From an uncultured Klebsiella sp. (GTDB lineage Bacteria > Pseudomonadota > Gammaproteobacteria > Enterobacterales > Enterobacteriaceae), in assembly GCA_902490055.1 (NCBI GenBank), contig CABUCP010000195.1:1-6414 (forward strand): 6,414 nucleotides of DNA. The letters run 5' to 3'. Each line of letters starts with the position of its first letter. Position 1 is the stretch's first letter. Below, one piece after another: positions 1 to 6,414 of the stretch. The notes under the pieces are model-generated. The model was not told the DNA's origin. It made no database searches and was given only the letters and a program-made list of their open reading frames with translations. Both the position numbers and the translations under genes were made by a program.

Positions 1-335
<335 letters not shown>

Positions 336-1445
336 TTACACGCCCGGCTCTTTATGCAGCCGACGACAAGCGGTGCCATCCTCACGGAATAAATGGCAGC
401 GCTCCGGCGGCAAACCGATGGCGAATGTGGCTCCCTCTTCTACCAACACCACGTCATTCTGGCGGTACACCAGGTTCTGACGGATGGCGGGGATCTGGAT
501 ATGAATTTGCGTTTCGTGACCAAGCTGTTCGACCACCTGCACTTCGCCTTCGAGAGTGACATCGGCGATATCGCTCGGCAGCAGGTGTTCCGGGCGGATA
601 CCCAGCGACATGTTGGCGCCGACCTGAACGTGGGCGCTGTCTACCGGCAACCAGATTTGCTGACGGTTCGGTAGCTCAACCTGTACCTGTTCAATGGCGG
701 TAGCGGTGACTTTCACCGGCAGGAAGTTCATCTTCGGCGAGCCGATAAAGCCCGCGACGAAACGGTCTGCTGGATAGTGATAGAGCTCAAGCGGTTTCCC
801 GACCTGGGCGACGCGACCGGCGTCCAGCACCACGATTTTGTCGGCCAGGGTCATCGCTTCGACCTGGTCGTGGGTGACGTAAATCATCGTGCGCCCAAGG
901 CGCTTATGCAGGCGGGAGATTTCGATACGCATCTGCACGCGCAGCGCGGCATCAAGGTTAGATAGCGGTTCATCAAGCAGGAAAACGCGGGGTTCGGCGA
1001 CAAGGGTTCGACCGATGGCCACGCGCTGACGTTGACCACCGGAGAGCGCTTTAGGTTTACGCTCCAGCAGGTGCGCCAGCTGCAACACTTCGGCGACCTG
1101 AGTCACGCGCTGGTTGATCACCTCTTTCTTCGCGCCGGCCAATTTCAGGCCAAATGACATGTTCTCGGCAACGGAGAGGTGCGGATAGAGCGCATAGGAC
1201 TGGAATACCATCCCGATACCGCGCTCGGCGGGCGGCACATCGTTCATTCGGGTATCGCCGATAAACAGATCGCCGCTGGTGACCGTTTCCAGTCCGGCAA
1301 TCATACGCAGCAGGGTGGATTTGCCGCAGCCCGACGGCCCAACAAACACGACGAACTCCCCATCCTGGATCTCGAGATTGATATCTTTCGATACCACCAC
1401 GTCGCCCCAGGCTTTCGTTACATTTCGCAGCTGTACGCTCGCCAT
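336..1445 (-). CDS. malK: MalK, ATPase subunit of the maltose/maltodextrin ABC importer
   Basis: MalK hydrolyses ATP on the cytoplasmic face of the MalFGK2 complex to drive maltodextrin uptake. The 369-residue protein shows all ABC motifs: Walker [10 protein letters not shown] at 36-44, Q-loop Gln82, signature LSGGQ at 134-138, Walker B with Asp158 and catalytic Glu159, D-loop SNLD at 162-165 and switch His192. Residues after about 240 form the regulatory OB-type domain, which in E. coli binds MalT and the glucose enzyme IIA (inducer exclusion). The start ATG (1443-1445) is preceded by a purine-rich GGGAGAAGGG stretch. E. coli MalK is 371 residues as I recall; here two residues (Met-Pro) are missing after Pro259, in the regulatory domain. 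It is divergent from malE and upstream of lamB, and transcription is expected from the MalT- and CRP-dependent promoter in 1446-1815. Confidence 0.98.
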   Translation of the reverse strand: MASVQLRNVTKAWGDVVVSKDINLEIQDGEFVVFVGPSGCGKSTLLRMIAGLETVTSGDLFIGDTRMNDVPPAERGIGMVFQSYALYPHLSVAENMSFGLKLAGAKKEVINQRVTQVAEVLQLAHLLERKPKALSGGQRQRVAIGRTLVAEPRVFLLDEPLSNLDAALRVQMRIEISRLHKRLGRTMIYVTHDQVEAMTLADKIVVLDAGRVAQVGKPLELYHYPADRFVAGFIGSPKMNFLPVKVTATAIEQVQVELPNRQQIWLPVDSAHVQVGANMSLGIRPEHLLPSDIADVTLEGEVQVVEQLGHETQIHIQIPAIRQNLVYRQNDVVLVEEGATFAIGLPPERCHLFREDGTACRRLHKEPGV

Positions 1446-1499
1446 GCCCTTCTCCCTTCGTTACAACCTGTCACTTAAAGACACATTCAAGATGGGCTG

Positions 1500-1505
1500 A
1501 CTATG
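1500..1505 (-). promoter_or_regulatory. Probable malK promoter -10 element
   Basis: On the minus strand this reads CATAGT, in a context (GCATAGTCAGCCCATC) that I recall as shared with the E. coli malK promoter. The nearest MalT box core ends 22 bases upstream (at 1528), so the box would be centred near -38 of a start around base 1493, the usual geometry for MalT-dependent promoters. These promoters lack a recognisable -35, and none is seen here. Confidence 0.6.
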
Positions 1506-1524
1506 CGGCATTCATTACGTTGGC

Positions 1525-1534
1525 AAATCCTCCA
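1525..1534 (-). promoter_or_regulatory. MalT box, malK-proximal
   Basis: The minus strand reads TGGAGGATTT, with the core GGAGGA (rc of 1528-1533) fitting the MalT core GGA(T/G)GA. A weaker match shifted by 3 bp (GGTGGA, rc of 1531-1536) overlaps it. This resembles the paired, 3-bp-offset high- and low-affinity sites described for E. coli malK. Confidence 0.75.
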
Positions 1535-1552
1535 CCCCCCGGCTTTTTCATG

Positions 1553-1562
1553 GGGGAGGAGA
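1553..1562 (+). promoter_or_regulatory. MalT box, malK side
   Basis: The plus strand reads GGGGAGGAGA with core GGAGGA at 1555-1560, a close fit to the GGGGA(T/G)GAGG consensus. It lies 10 bp before the next box in the same orientation. A second, weaker core, GGGGGA, starts 3 bp earlier at 1552. Confidence 0.72.
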
Positions 1563-1563
1563 C

Positions 1564-1575
1564 GGGAGGATGAGA
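1564..1575 (+). promoter_or_regulatory. Double MalT box with 3-bp offset
   Basis: GGGAGGATGAGA contains two perfect MalT cores overlapping by half: GGAGGA at 1565-1570 and GGATGA at 1568-1573. The 3-bp displacement is the arrangement known from the E. coli malK promoter. There, CRP is reported to shift MalT from the high-affinity set to the promoter-activating set. The same switching here is inferred. Confidence 0.75.
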
Positions 1576-1614
1576 GCTCGCCTCTCGCCGCCGGAAGTTC
1601 CCGGCAAAACGTCA

Positions 1615-1636
1615 TTTCGTGATCGAGGCGGCAAAA
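1615..1636. promoter_or_regulatory. Putative CRP site 1
   Basis: The left half-site CGTGA (1618-1622) matches TGTGA at 4 of 5 positions; the right half CGGCA (1629-1633) is poor (2 of 5). The left side, in the context CATTTCGTGAT, matches the remembered E. coli malE-malK CRP region. The centre (about 1625.5) is 34 bp from site 2, near an integral number of helical turns. Confidence 0.5.
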
Positions 1637-1648
1637 ACAGTGGCTTTT

Positions 1649-1670
1649 TTATGTGCTCCAGGGCCCATTA
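1649..1670. promoter_or_regulatory. Putative CRP site 2
   Basis: The half-sites are TGTGC (1652-1656) and GCCCA (1663-1667), with 4 and 3 of 5 matches to TGTGA-N6-TCACA. The context TTTTTTATGTGC resembles the corresponding E. coli site. The centre lies 29 bp from site 3. Confidence 0.5.
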
Positions 1671-1677
1671 CCGGCGT

Positions 1678-1699
1678 TTCTGCAATGGAGATCACACAA
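1678..1699. promoter_or_regulatory. Putative CRP site 3, malE-proximal
   Basis: This is the best CRP match: the right half TCACA (1692-1696) is perfect within GATCACACAA, and the left half TGCAA (1681-1685) matches at 3 of 5. The right half and its flank are the same as the remembered E. coli malE site. It lies just upstream of the malE-proximal MalT boxes. Confidence 0.68.
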
Positions 1700-1708
1700 A
1701 CGACAGCT

Positions 1709-1718
1709 GGGGCGTAGA
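1709..1718 (+). promoter_or_regulatory. Degenerate MalT box, malE side
   Basis: GGGGCGTAGA aligns with GGGGA(T/G)GAGG, with a divergent core GGCGTA at 1711-1716. I include it because the motif GGGGCGTAG occupies the same place in the E. coli malE promoter as I recall it. By motif alone it would be weak. Confidence 0.5.
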
Positions 1719-1722
1719 CATA

Positions 1723-1732
1723 GGGAGGATGG
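1723..1732 (+). promoter_or_regulatory. MalT box, malE-proximal
   Basis: GGGAGGATGG contains a perfect core GGAGGA at 1724-1729. It continues into GGAAAGAGGTTG, which matches the remembered E. coli malE promoter. With the box centred near 1727, a transcription start around 1765 is expected. Confidence 0.77.
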
Positions 1733-1752
1733 AAAGAGGTTGTTAAAAAAGG

Positions 1753-1760
1753 AAACTCAT
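1753..1760 (+). promoter_or_regulatory. Possible malE -10 region
   Basis: AAACTCAT lies 20 bp after the proximal MalT box, where the -10 should be. It is a poor match to TATAAT, as is common for MalT-activated promoters. The exact hexamer cannot be fixed from sequence alone. Confidence 0.35.
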
Positions 1761-1806
1761 CAGCGTTAAACCACTCAAGTGTATCCACGAGCACATCACC
1801 AAATAG

Positions 1807-3006
<1,200 letters not shown>

Positions 3007-3015
3007 TACGGTTTC

Positions 3016-3037
3016 CCTTATTTCTTAGGAAATAAGG
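3016..3037 (+). other. Stem-loop directly after malE
   Basis: A perfect 9-bp inverted repeat (CCTTATTTC at 3016-3024 and GAAATAAGG at 3029-3037) encloses a 4-base loop TTAG, starting nine bases after the malE stop codon. It is AT-rich and is followed by GTTTATTG, not a clean T-run, so full termination is unlikely. A role in protecting or punctuating the malE mRNA 3' end is inferred. In E. coli REP palindromes play that role in the same gap. Confidence 0.55.
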
Positions 3038-3053
3038 TTTATTGAATACGTTG

Positions 3054-3178
3054 TTACACGAAATCATTCGCGTTACATCGAGGCGGCAAGGATGCAAATC
3101 CCCAGGAGCTTACATAAGTAAGTGACTGGGGTGCGCATCCGCAGCCAACAAAGAGGTAGCGCGAAGGATAAAGTGTAA
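3054..3178. repeat. ERIC (intergenic repeat unit) element
   Basis: A complete enterobacterial repetitive intergenic consensus element occupies most of the malE-malF gap. The central 36 bases (3098-3133), including CCCCAGGAGCTTACAT and AAGTAAGTGACTGGGG, match the conserved ERIC core, the region targeted by the classical ERIC typing primers. The length of 125 bp fits the 126-127 bp typical of full elements. Nested inverted repeats run inward from both ends: TTACAC/GTGTAA (3054-3059/3173-3178), TTCGCGTTAC/GTAGCGCGAA (3067-3076/3156-3165, one G-T), GGATGC/GCATCC (3090-3095/3135-3140), CCCCAG/CTGGGG (3100-3105/3126-3131) and CTTAC/GTAAG (3109-3113/3118-3122). As RNA it would form one long hairpin between the malE and malF coding regions. 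It ends 14 bases before the malF start, just ahead of the malF ribosome site. Confidence 0.95.
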
Positions 3179-3192
3179 AGAGGATGATCCCC

Positions 3193-4737
3193 ATGGATGC
3201 CGTTAAAAAGAAACACTGGTGGCAAAGCCCGCAACTCACATGGTCTGTGATCGGTTTGCTGTGCCTGCTGGTGGGTTACCTTGTTGTTTTAATGTACGCC
3301 CAGGGGGAGTACCTGTTCGCCATCATGACGCTGATTTTGAGCTCGGTTGGCCTGTATATTTTCTCCAATCGCAAGGCTTACGCCTGGCGCTATGTTTATC
3401 CGGGTCTCGCCGGGATGGGGCTATTTGTTCTGTTTCCGCTGATCTGCACCATCGCTATCGCCTTCACCAACTACAGCAGCACCAACCAGCTGACCTTCGA
3501 ACGCGCGCAGCAGGTGCTGATGGACCGTTCTTTCCAGGCCGGAAAATCCTATAACTTCTCGCTCTACCCGTCGGGAAGCGAATGGAAGCTGGCGCTCACC
3601 GACGGCGAGAGCGGCAAGAACTATCTTTCTGACGCCTTCCAGTTTGGCGGCGAGCAGAAGCTGACGTTAAAAGAAGCGGATGCCCTGCCGGGAGGCGAAC
3701 GCGCGAATTTACGCGTGATCACCCAGAACCGCGCCGCGCTGAACCAGCTCACCGCCGTACTGCCGGATGAAAGCAAAGTGATCATGAGCTCGCTGCGCCA
3801 GTTCTCCGGCACCCAACCGCTGTACGCGCTGGCCAACGACGGTACGCTCACCAATAACCAGAGCGGCGTGAAATATCGCCCCAACGCCGACGTCGGCTTT
3901 TATCAATCCATCAATGCCGACGGCAGCTGGGGCAATGAAAAGCTAAGCCCGGGTTATACCGTCACCATCGGCTGGGATAACTTCACCCGCGTTTTCCAGG
4001 ACGAAGGGATCCAGAAACCGTTCTTCGCCATTTTCGTCTGGACCGTGGTCTTCTCGATATTAACGGTGATTTTGACCGTTGCCGTGGGAATGGTGCTGGC
4101 TTGCCTGGTGCAGTGGGAGGCGTTGAAGGGCAAAGCGATTTATCGCGTGCTGTTGATTCTGCCGTATGCGGTACCGTCATTTATCTCGATACTGATTTTC
4201 AAAGGGCTGTTTAACCAGAGCTTCGGTGAAATCAATATGATGCTGAGCGCGCTGTTCGGCATTAAACCGGCGTGGTTTAGCGACCCGACCACCGCGCGCA
4301 CGATGATTATCATCGTCAACACCTGGCTGGGCTATCCGTACATGATGATCCTGTGCATGGGCCTATTGAAAGCGATTCCTGACGACCTGTACGAAGCGTC
4401 GGCGATGGATGGCGCCGGTCCGTTCCAGAACTTTTTCAAGATTACGCTGCCGCTGCTGATCAAACCGCTCACGCCGCTGATGATCGCCAGCTTCGCCTTT
4501 AACTTTAACAACTTCGTACTGATTCAGCTGTTAACCAACGGCGGCCCGGACCGCCTCGGCACTACTACCCCGGCCGGTTATACCGACCTGCTGGTGAGCT
4601 ACACCTATCGCATCGCCTTTGAAGGCGGCGGCGGTCAGGACTTCGGCCTGGCGGCGGCTATCGCCACGCTTATCTTCCTGCTGGTTGGCGCGTTAGCGAT
4701 TGTGAATCTGAAAGCCACACGCATGAAGTTTGATTAA
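3193..4737 (+). CDS. malF: MalF, membrane permease subunit of the maltose importer
   Basis: MalF pairs with MalG to form the inner-membrane pathway and holds the maltose-binding site of the transporter. From ATG 3193 it has 514 residues, the E. coli length, beginning Met-Asp-Ala-Val-Lys-Lys-Lys-His-Trp-Trp. An in-frame ATG at 3184 is rejected because it overlaps the GAGGA ribosome site (3180-3184), which is well placed for 3193. It shows three hydrophobic segments before residue 92, then the large periplasmic P2 loop (about 93-275) that contacts MalE, then five more membrane segments from about 277. The EAA loop EASAMDG starts at Glu401 and docks onto MalK. Known sugar-contact residues Asn376, Leu379, Gly380, Tyr383, Ser433, Asn437 and Asn440 are all in place. 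The ERIC element precedes it, and a second repeat separates it from malG. Confidence 0.98.
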   Translation: MDAVKKKHWWQSPQLTWSVIGLLCLLVGYLVVLMYAQGEYLFAIMTLILSSVGLYIFSNRKAYAWRYVYPGLAGMGLFVLFPLICTIAIAFTNYSSTNQLTFERAQQVLMDRSFQAGKSYNFSLYPSGSEWKLALTDGESGKNYLSDAFQFGGEQKLTLKEADALPGGERANLRVITQNRAALNQLTAVLPDESKVIMSSLRQFSGTQPLYALANDGTLTNNQSGVKYRPNADVGFYQSINADGSWGNEKLSPGYTVTIGWDNFTRVFQDEGIQKPFFAIFVWTVVFSILTVILTVAVGMVLACLVQWEALKGKAIYRVLLILPYAVPSFISILIFKGLFNQSFGEINMMLSALFGIKPAWFSDPTTARTMIIIVNTWLGYPYMMILCMGLLKAIPDDLYEASAMDGAGPFQNFFKITLPLLIKPLTPLMIASFAFNFNNFVLIQLLTNGGPDRLGTTTPAGYTDLLVSYTYRIAFEGGGGQDFGLAAAIATLIFLLVGALAIVNLKATRMKFD

Positions 4738-4746
4738 TTGGAATAA

Positions 4747-4866
4747 CCAGGCGTTATTGGCGCGGGCAGTTTGGACTCGGCCAGCGCGGAAGAACCGGAG
4801 CGTACACGTAGTACGTGAGGATTCTGAGCACTGCCCGAGTTCAAAATGGCAAGCAAAATAGCCTGG
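4747..4866. repeat. Palindromic intergenic repeat-like element in malF-malG gap
   Basis: About 120 bp of non-coding sequence has mobile-repeat architecture. Imperfect terminal inverted repeats bound it: CCAGGCGTTATT at 4747-4758 and AATAGCCTGG at 4857-4866. In the centre, CGTAC-ACGTA-GTACG (4801-4815) makes a small hairpin. Two larger pairings exist, CGGGCAGT/ACTGCCCG (4763-4770/4830-4837) and TTTGGACTCGG/CCGAGTTCAAA (4770-4780/4835-4845, one G-T). They share bases and cannot form together. In E. coli K-12 malF and malG are only some 15 bases apart as I recall, so this looks like an insertion. I believe related sequences are dispersed in enterobacterial intergenic regions (the RSA family is one candidate), but I cannot assign the family from this window. 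Confidence 0.7.
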
Positions 4867-4893
4867 AGCGAAGTCAAGGGGAGTAAAATTACA

Positions 4894-5784
4894 ATGGCTA
4901 TGGTCCAACCCAAATCTCAAAAGCTGCGTCTCTTTACGACACACCTGTTGCTGCTGATTTTTATCGCCGCGATTATGTTCCCGCTGCTGATGGTTATCGC
5001 CATCTCGCTGCGTGAAGGCAACTTCGCAACCGGCAGCCTGATCCCGGATACCATCTCCTGGGAGCACTGGCGTCTGGCATTAGGTTTTAGCGTTGAACAC
5101 GCGGATGGTCGCGTAACGCCGCCGCCGTTCCCGGTACTACTGTGGCTGTGGAACTCGATTAAAGTCGCCGGGATTACCGCGATCGGTATCGTCGCCCTCT
5201 CTACCACCTGCGCTTACGCTTTCGCTCGTATGCGCTTCCCGGGTAAAGCGACGCTGCTCAAAGGGATGTTGATTTTCCAGATGTTTCCGGCGGTGCTGTC
5301 GCTGGTGGCGCTGTATGCCCTGTTCGACCGCCTCGGTCAGTATATTCCGTTCGTTGGCCTCAACACCCACGGCGGGGTGATCTTCGCCTATATGGGCGGC
5401 ATTGCGCTGCACGTGTGGACGATTAAGGGCTATTTCGAAACCATCGATGGGTCGCTGGAAGAAGCGGCCGCGCTGGATGGCGCTACCCCGTGGCAGGCCT
5501 TCCGCCTGGTGCTGCTGCCGCTATCGGTGCCGATTCTGGCAGTCGTCTTTATTCTGTCGTTCATCGCCGCCATCACCGAAGTGCCGGTCGCCTCATTGCT
5601 GCTGCGCGATGTCAACAGCTATACCCTGGCGGTCGGGATGCAGCAGTATCTCAACCCGCAGAACTACCTGTGGGGCGACTTTGCCGCCGCGGCGGTGCTG
5701 TCGGCGATTCCGATTACCGTGGTCTTCCTGCTGGCTCAGCGCTGGTTGGTCAACGGCCTGACGGCGGGCGGGGTGAAAGGTTAA
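4894..5784 (+). CDS. malG: MalG, membrane permease subunit of the maltose importer
   Basis: MalG is the second channel subunit of MalFGK2. From ATG 4894 it has 296 residues, the E. coli length, starting [10 protein letters not shown]. An upstream in-frame ATG at 4846 would add 16 residues, but it lies in the preceding repeat and lacks a good ribosome site, whereas AGGGGAG (4877-4883) sits ten bases before 4894. Six hydrophobic segments are visible, the first at about residues 13-39. The EAA loop [14 protein letters not shown] starts at Glu190 and contacts MalK. The region around 250-257, whose periplasmic loop inserts into the MalE sugar cleft in the E. coli complex, is conserved as [10 protein letters not shown]. 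It is the last gene of the operon and lies 156 bases from malF, so tight translational coupling is unlikely. Confidence 0.98.
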   Translation: MAMVQPKSQKLRLFTTHLLLLIFIAAIMFPLLMVIAISLREGNFATGSLIPDTISWEHWRLALGFSVEHADGRVTPPPFPVLLWLWNSIKVAGITAIGIVALSTTCAYAFARMRFPGKATLLKGMLIFQMFPAVLSLVALYALFDRLGQYIPFVGLNTHGGVIFAYMGGIALHVWTIKGYFETIDGSLEEAAALDGATPWQAFRLVLLPLSVPILAVVFILSFIAAITEVPVASLLLRDVNSYTLAVGMQQYLNPQNYLWGDFAAAAVLSAIPITVVFLLAQRWLVNGLTAGGVKG

Positions 5785-5822
5785 GTTTCATCATGTTAGA
5801 CCCTTGTTTTACCGCCCCAAAT

Positions 5823-5885
5823 TTCAGCGAGGGTGGGATGTGGTACACGACCCCAACCGGGTACGGCAGCCCACCTCTCCCTGAA
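5823..5885 (+). other. Long stem-loop in the malG 3' untranslated region
   Basis: TTCAG/CTGAA (5823-5827/5881-5885), GAG/CTC (5829-5831/5877-5879) and GGTGGG/CCCACC (5832-5837/5870-5875) pair in register, giving 14 base pairs with one C-C mismatch and one bulged base. GTAC/GTAC (5843-5846/5861-5864) can pair further in. It is not followed by a T-run, so it is not an intrinsic terminator. It may protect the operon mRNA end or set the 5' boundary of a processed small RNA; both roles are inferred. Confidence 0.65.
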
Positions 5886-5979
5886 AAAGTAGGGCAAATG
5901 CCACTGCAATCCTCTACTGGACCCTACATAAATTAAATTTGTGATTGTCGGTCAAGCGGCCCTGGAGGCCGCTTTTTTT
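5876..5979 (+). ncRNA. malH: Putative MalH-like small RNA from the malG 3' end
   Basis: E. coli produces the Hfq-associated small RNA MalH from the 3' untranslated region of malEFG mRNA, reported to affect outer-membrane porin expression including maltoporin. The same position here holds a non-coding tail with suitable features. There is a stem GTAGGG/CCCTAC (5889-5894/5922-5927), an AU-rich single-stranded stretch (about 5928-5950) and a GC-rich terminator ending in seven Ts, which is the usual Hfq-binding layout. The 5' end is a guess: I placed it to give roughly a hundred nucleotides, about the length I remember for MalH. I could not compare the primary sequence with E. coli from memory, so homology is by position and architecture only. 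Confidence 0.45.
5954..5979 (+). terminator. Rho-independent terminator of malEFG
   Basis: AAGCGGCC (5954-5961) and GGCCGCTT (5967-5974) form an 8-bp stem with a five-base loop CTGGA, and seven Ts cover 5973-5979. On the opposite strand the hairpin is followed by GACCGACA, not a T-run, so it should act mainly on plus-strand transcription. The psiE stop codon (5978-5980) lies inside the T-tract, making the two convergent transcripts abut. Confidence 0.93.
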
Positions 5980-6388
5980 ATTCGCGTTTCAGGCGGTTGG
6001 AATTACACAGCCATAGCGTGATAACCAGGATGAGGATCGCCGCAGAGTAAATCAGCACCGCCATCGGCGACTCGTGATCGACAATAATCAAACGCACAAT
6101 CGCCGTGATGCCAATATAGACAAAATAGCGTAGCGGGAAGTGAAAGCCTGACTCAAAGTACTTCACGATCAGCGCAATAAACTCGAAGTAGAGGAAATAG
6201 ACCACCAGCCCTTCGACCAGCTTGTACTTACTCACCGGCTCCGGCGTAAACAGCACGTGCGCCAGATGCAGGGTCTCCTTTCCCAGGAACACCACCAGGA
6301 TAATCCCCAGACACAGCAGCGCCAGGTTCAGCACGGCCTGCATGGCCTTCGCAACGAAATTAACCAGCGGACGATAAACCGACGGCAT
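5978..6388 (-). CDS. psiE: PsiE, phosphate-starvation-inducible membrane protein
   Basis: PsiE is a small inner-membrane protein of unknown biochemical role; in E. coli its gene is induced by phosphate starvation through PhoB. The 136-residue length equals that of E. coli PsiE, and the middle and C-terminal parts (for example [17 protein letters not shown] and [20 protein letters not shown]) match it closely; the first 15 or so residues are more diverged. Four hydrophobic stretches are visible at about residues 15-37, 58-77, 86-101 and 108-127. The start ATG (6386-6388) has a good AAAGGAG ribosome site (rc of 6394-6400), seven bases away at its near edge. Its promoter lies outside the window except for the last 26 bases, so Pho control cannot be seen here. 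It converges on malG with no xylE in between. Confidence 0.95.
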   Translation of the reverse strand: MPSVYRPLVNFVAKAMQAVLNLALLCLGIILVVFLGKETLHLAHVLFTPEPVSKYKLVEGLVVYFLYFEFIALIVKYFESGFHFPLRYFVYIGITAIVRLIIVDHESPMAVLIYSAAILILVITLWLCNSNRLKRE

Positions 6389-6414
6389 AGTGACTCCTTT
6401 AATGCAGAAACGTT

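Noticed and set aside
1572..1605. Small palindromes GAGAG/CTCTC and GCCGG/CCGGC between the MalT and CRP blocks
   Set aside because: These are five-base arms in GC-rich DNA that match no regulator I recognise and are easily due to chance.
3184..3192. ATG at 3184 as the malF start
   Set aside because: It overlaps the GAGGA ribosome site that serves ATG 3193. The 3193 start gives the family length of 514 and the matching N-terminus.
5823..5885. malG downstream stem-loop as an intrinsic terminator
   Set aside because: The stem is strong but followed by AAAAGTAGGG rather than Ts. The clear terminator is at 5954-5979.
5490..5936. Plus-strand open frame overlapping the end of malG and its 3' region
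   Set aside because: It is a different frame inside malG with no ribosome site or recognisable product; the region past malG is better explained as structured RNA.

Overview
This window is the malB maltose/maltodextrin transport locus of an enterobacterium. The encoded proteins match the Escherichia coli MalK, MalE, MalF, MalG, LamB and PsiE sequences as I remember them almost residue for residue. The differences point to a relative of E. coli rather than E. coli itself, most likely the Klebsiella/Raoultella/Enterobacter group: MalK is two residues shorter, there is no xylE between malG and psiE, and repeats sit in both malE-malF and malF-malG gaps. The genus is an inference and was not tested by any search.

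Layout. The first 236 bases hold the start of lamB (minus strand), followed leftward-to-rightward by complete malK (336-1445, minus). A 370-base divergent control region (1446-1815) carries recognisable MalT boxes and CRP sites. Then come malE (1816-3006), malF (3193-4737) and malG (4894-5784) on the plus strand. A structured 3' untranslated region (5785-5979) ends in an intrinsic terminator and coincides with the position of the MalH small RNA of E. coli. Convergent psiE (5978-6388, minus) closes the window; its stop codon lies inside the terminator's T-tract.

How it works together. LamB lets maltodextrins cross the outer membrane, MalE captures them in the periplasm, and MalF-MalG form the inner-membrane channel powered by two MalK ATPase subunits. 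MalK also damps the activator MalT and is the target of glucose enzyme IIA, which links transport to catabolite control. The divergent region couples both operons to MalT and cAMP-CRP.

Beyond the textbook locus, three items stand out. A complete ERIC element of about 125 bp lies between malE and malF. A second palindromic element of about 120 bp lies between malF and malG, with two mutually exclusive stem pairings and an ATG in frame with malG. The malG 3' region contains three successive stem-loops ending in a U-tract. I saw no CRISPR array, tRNA, rRNA, transposase or clearly novel gene system.
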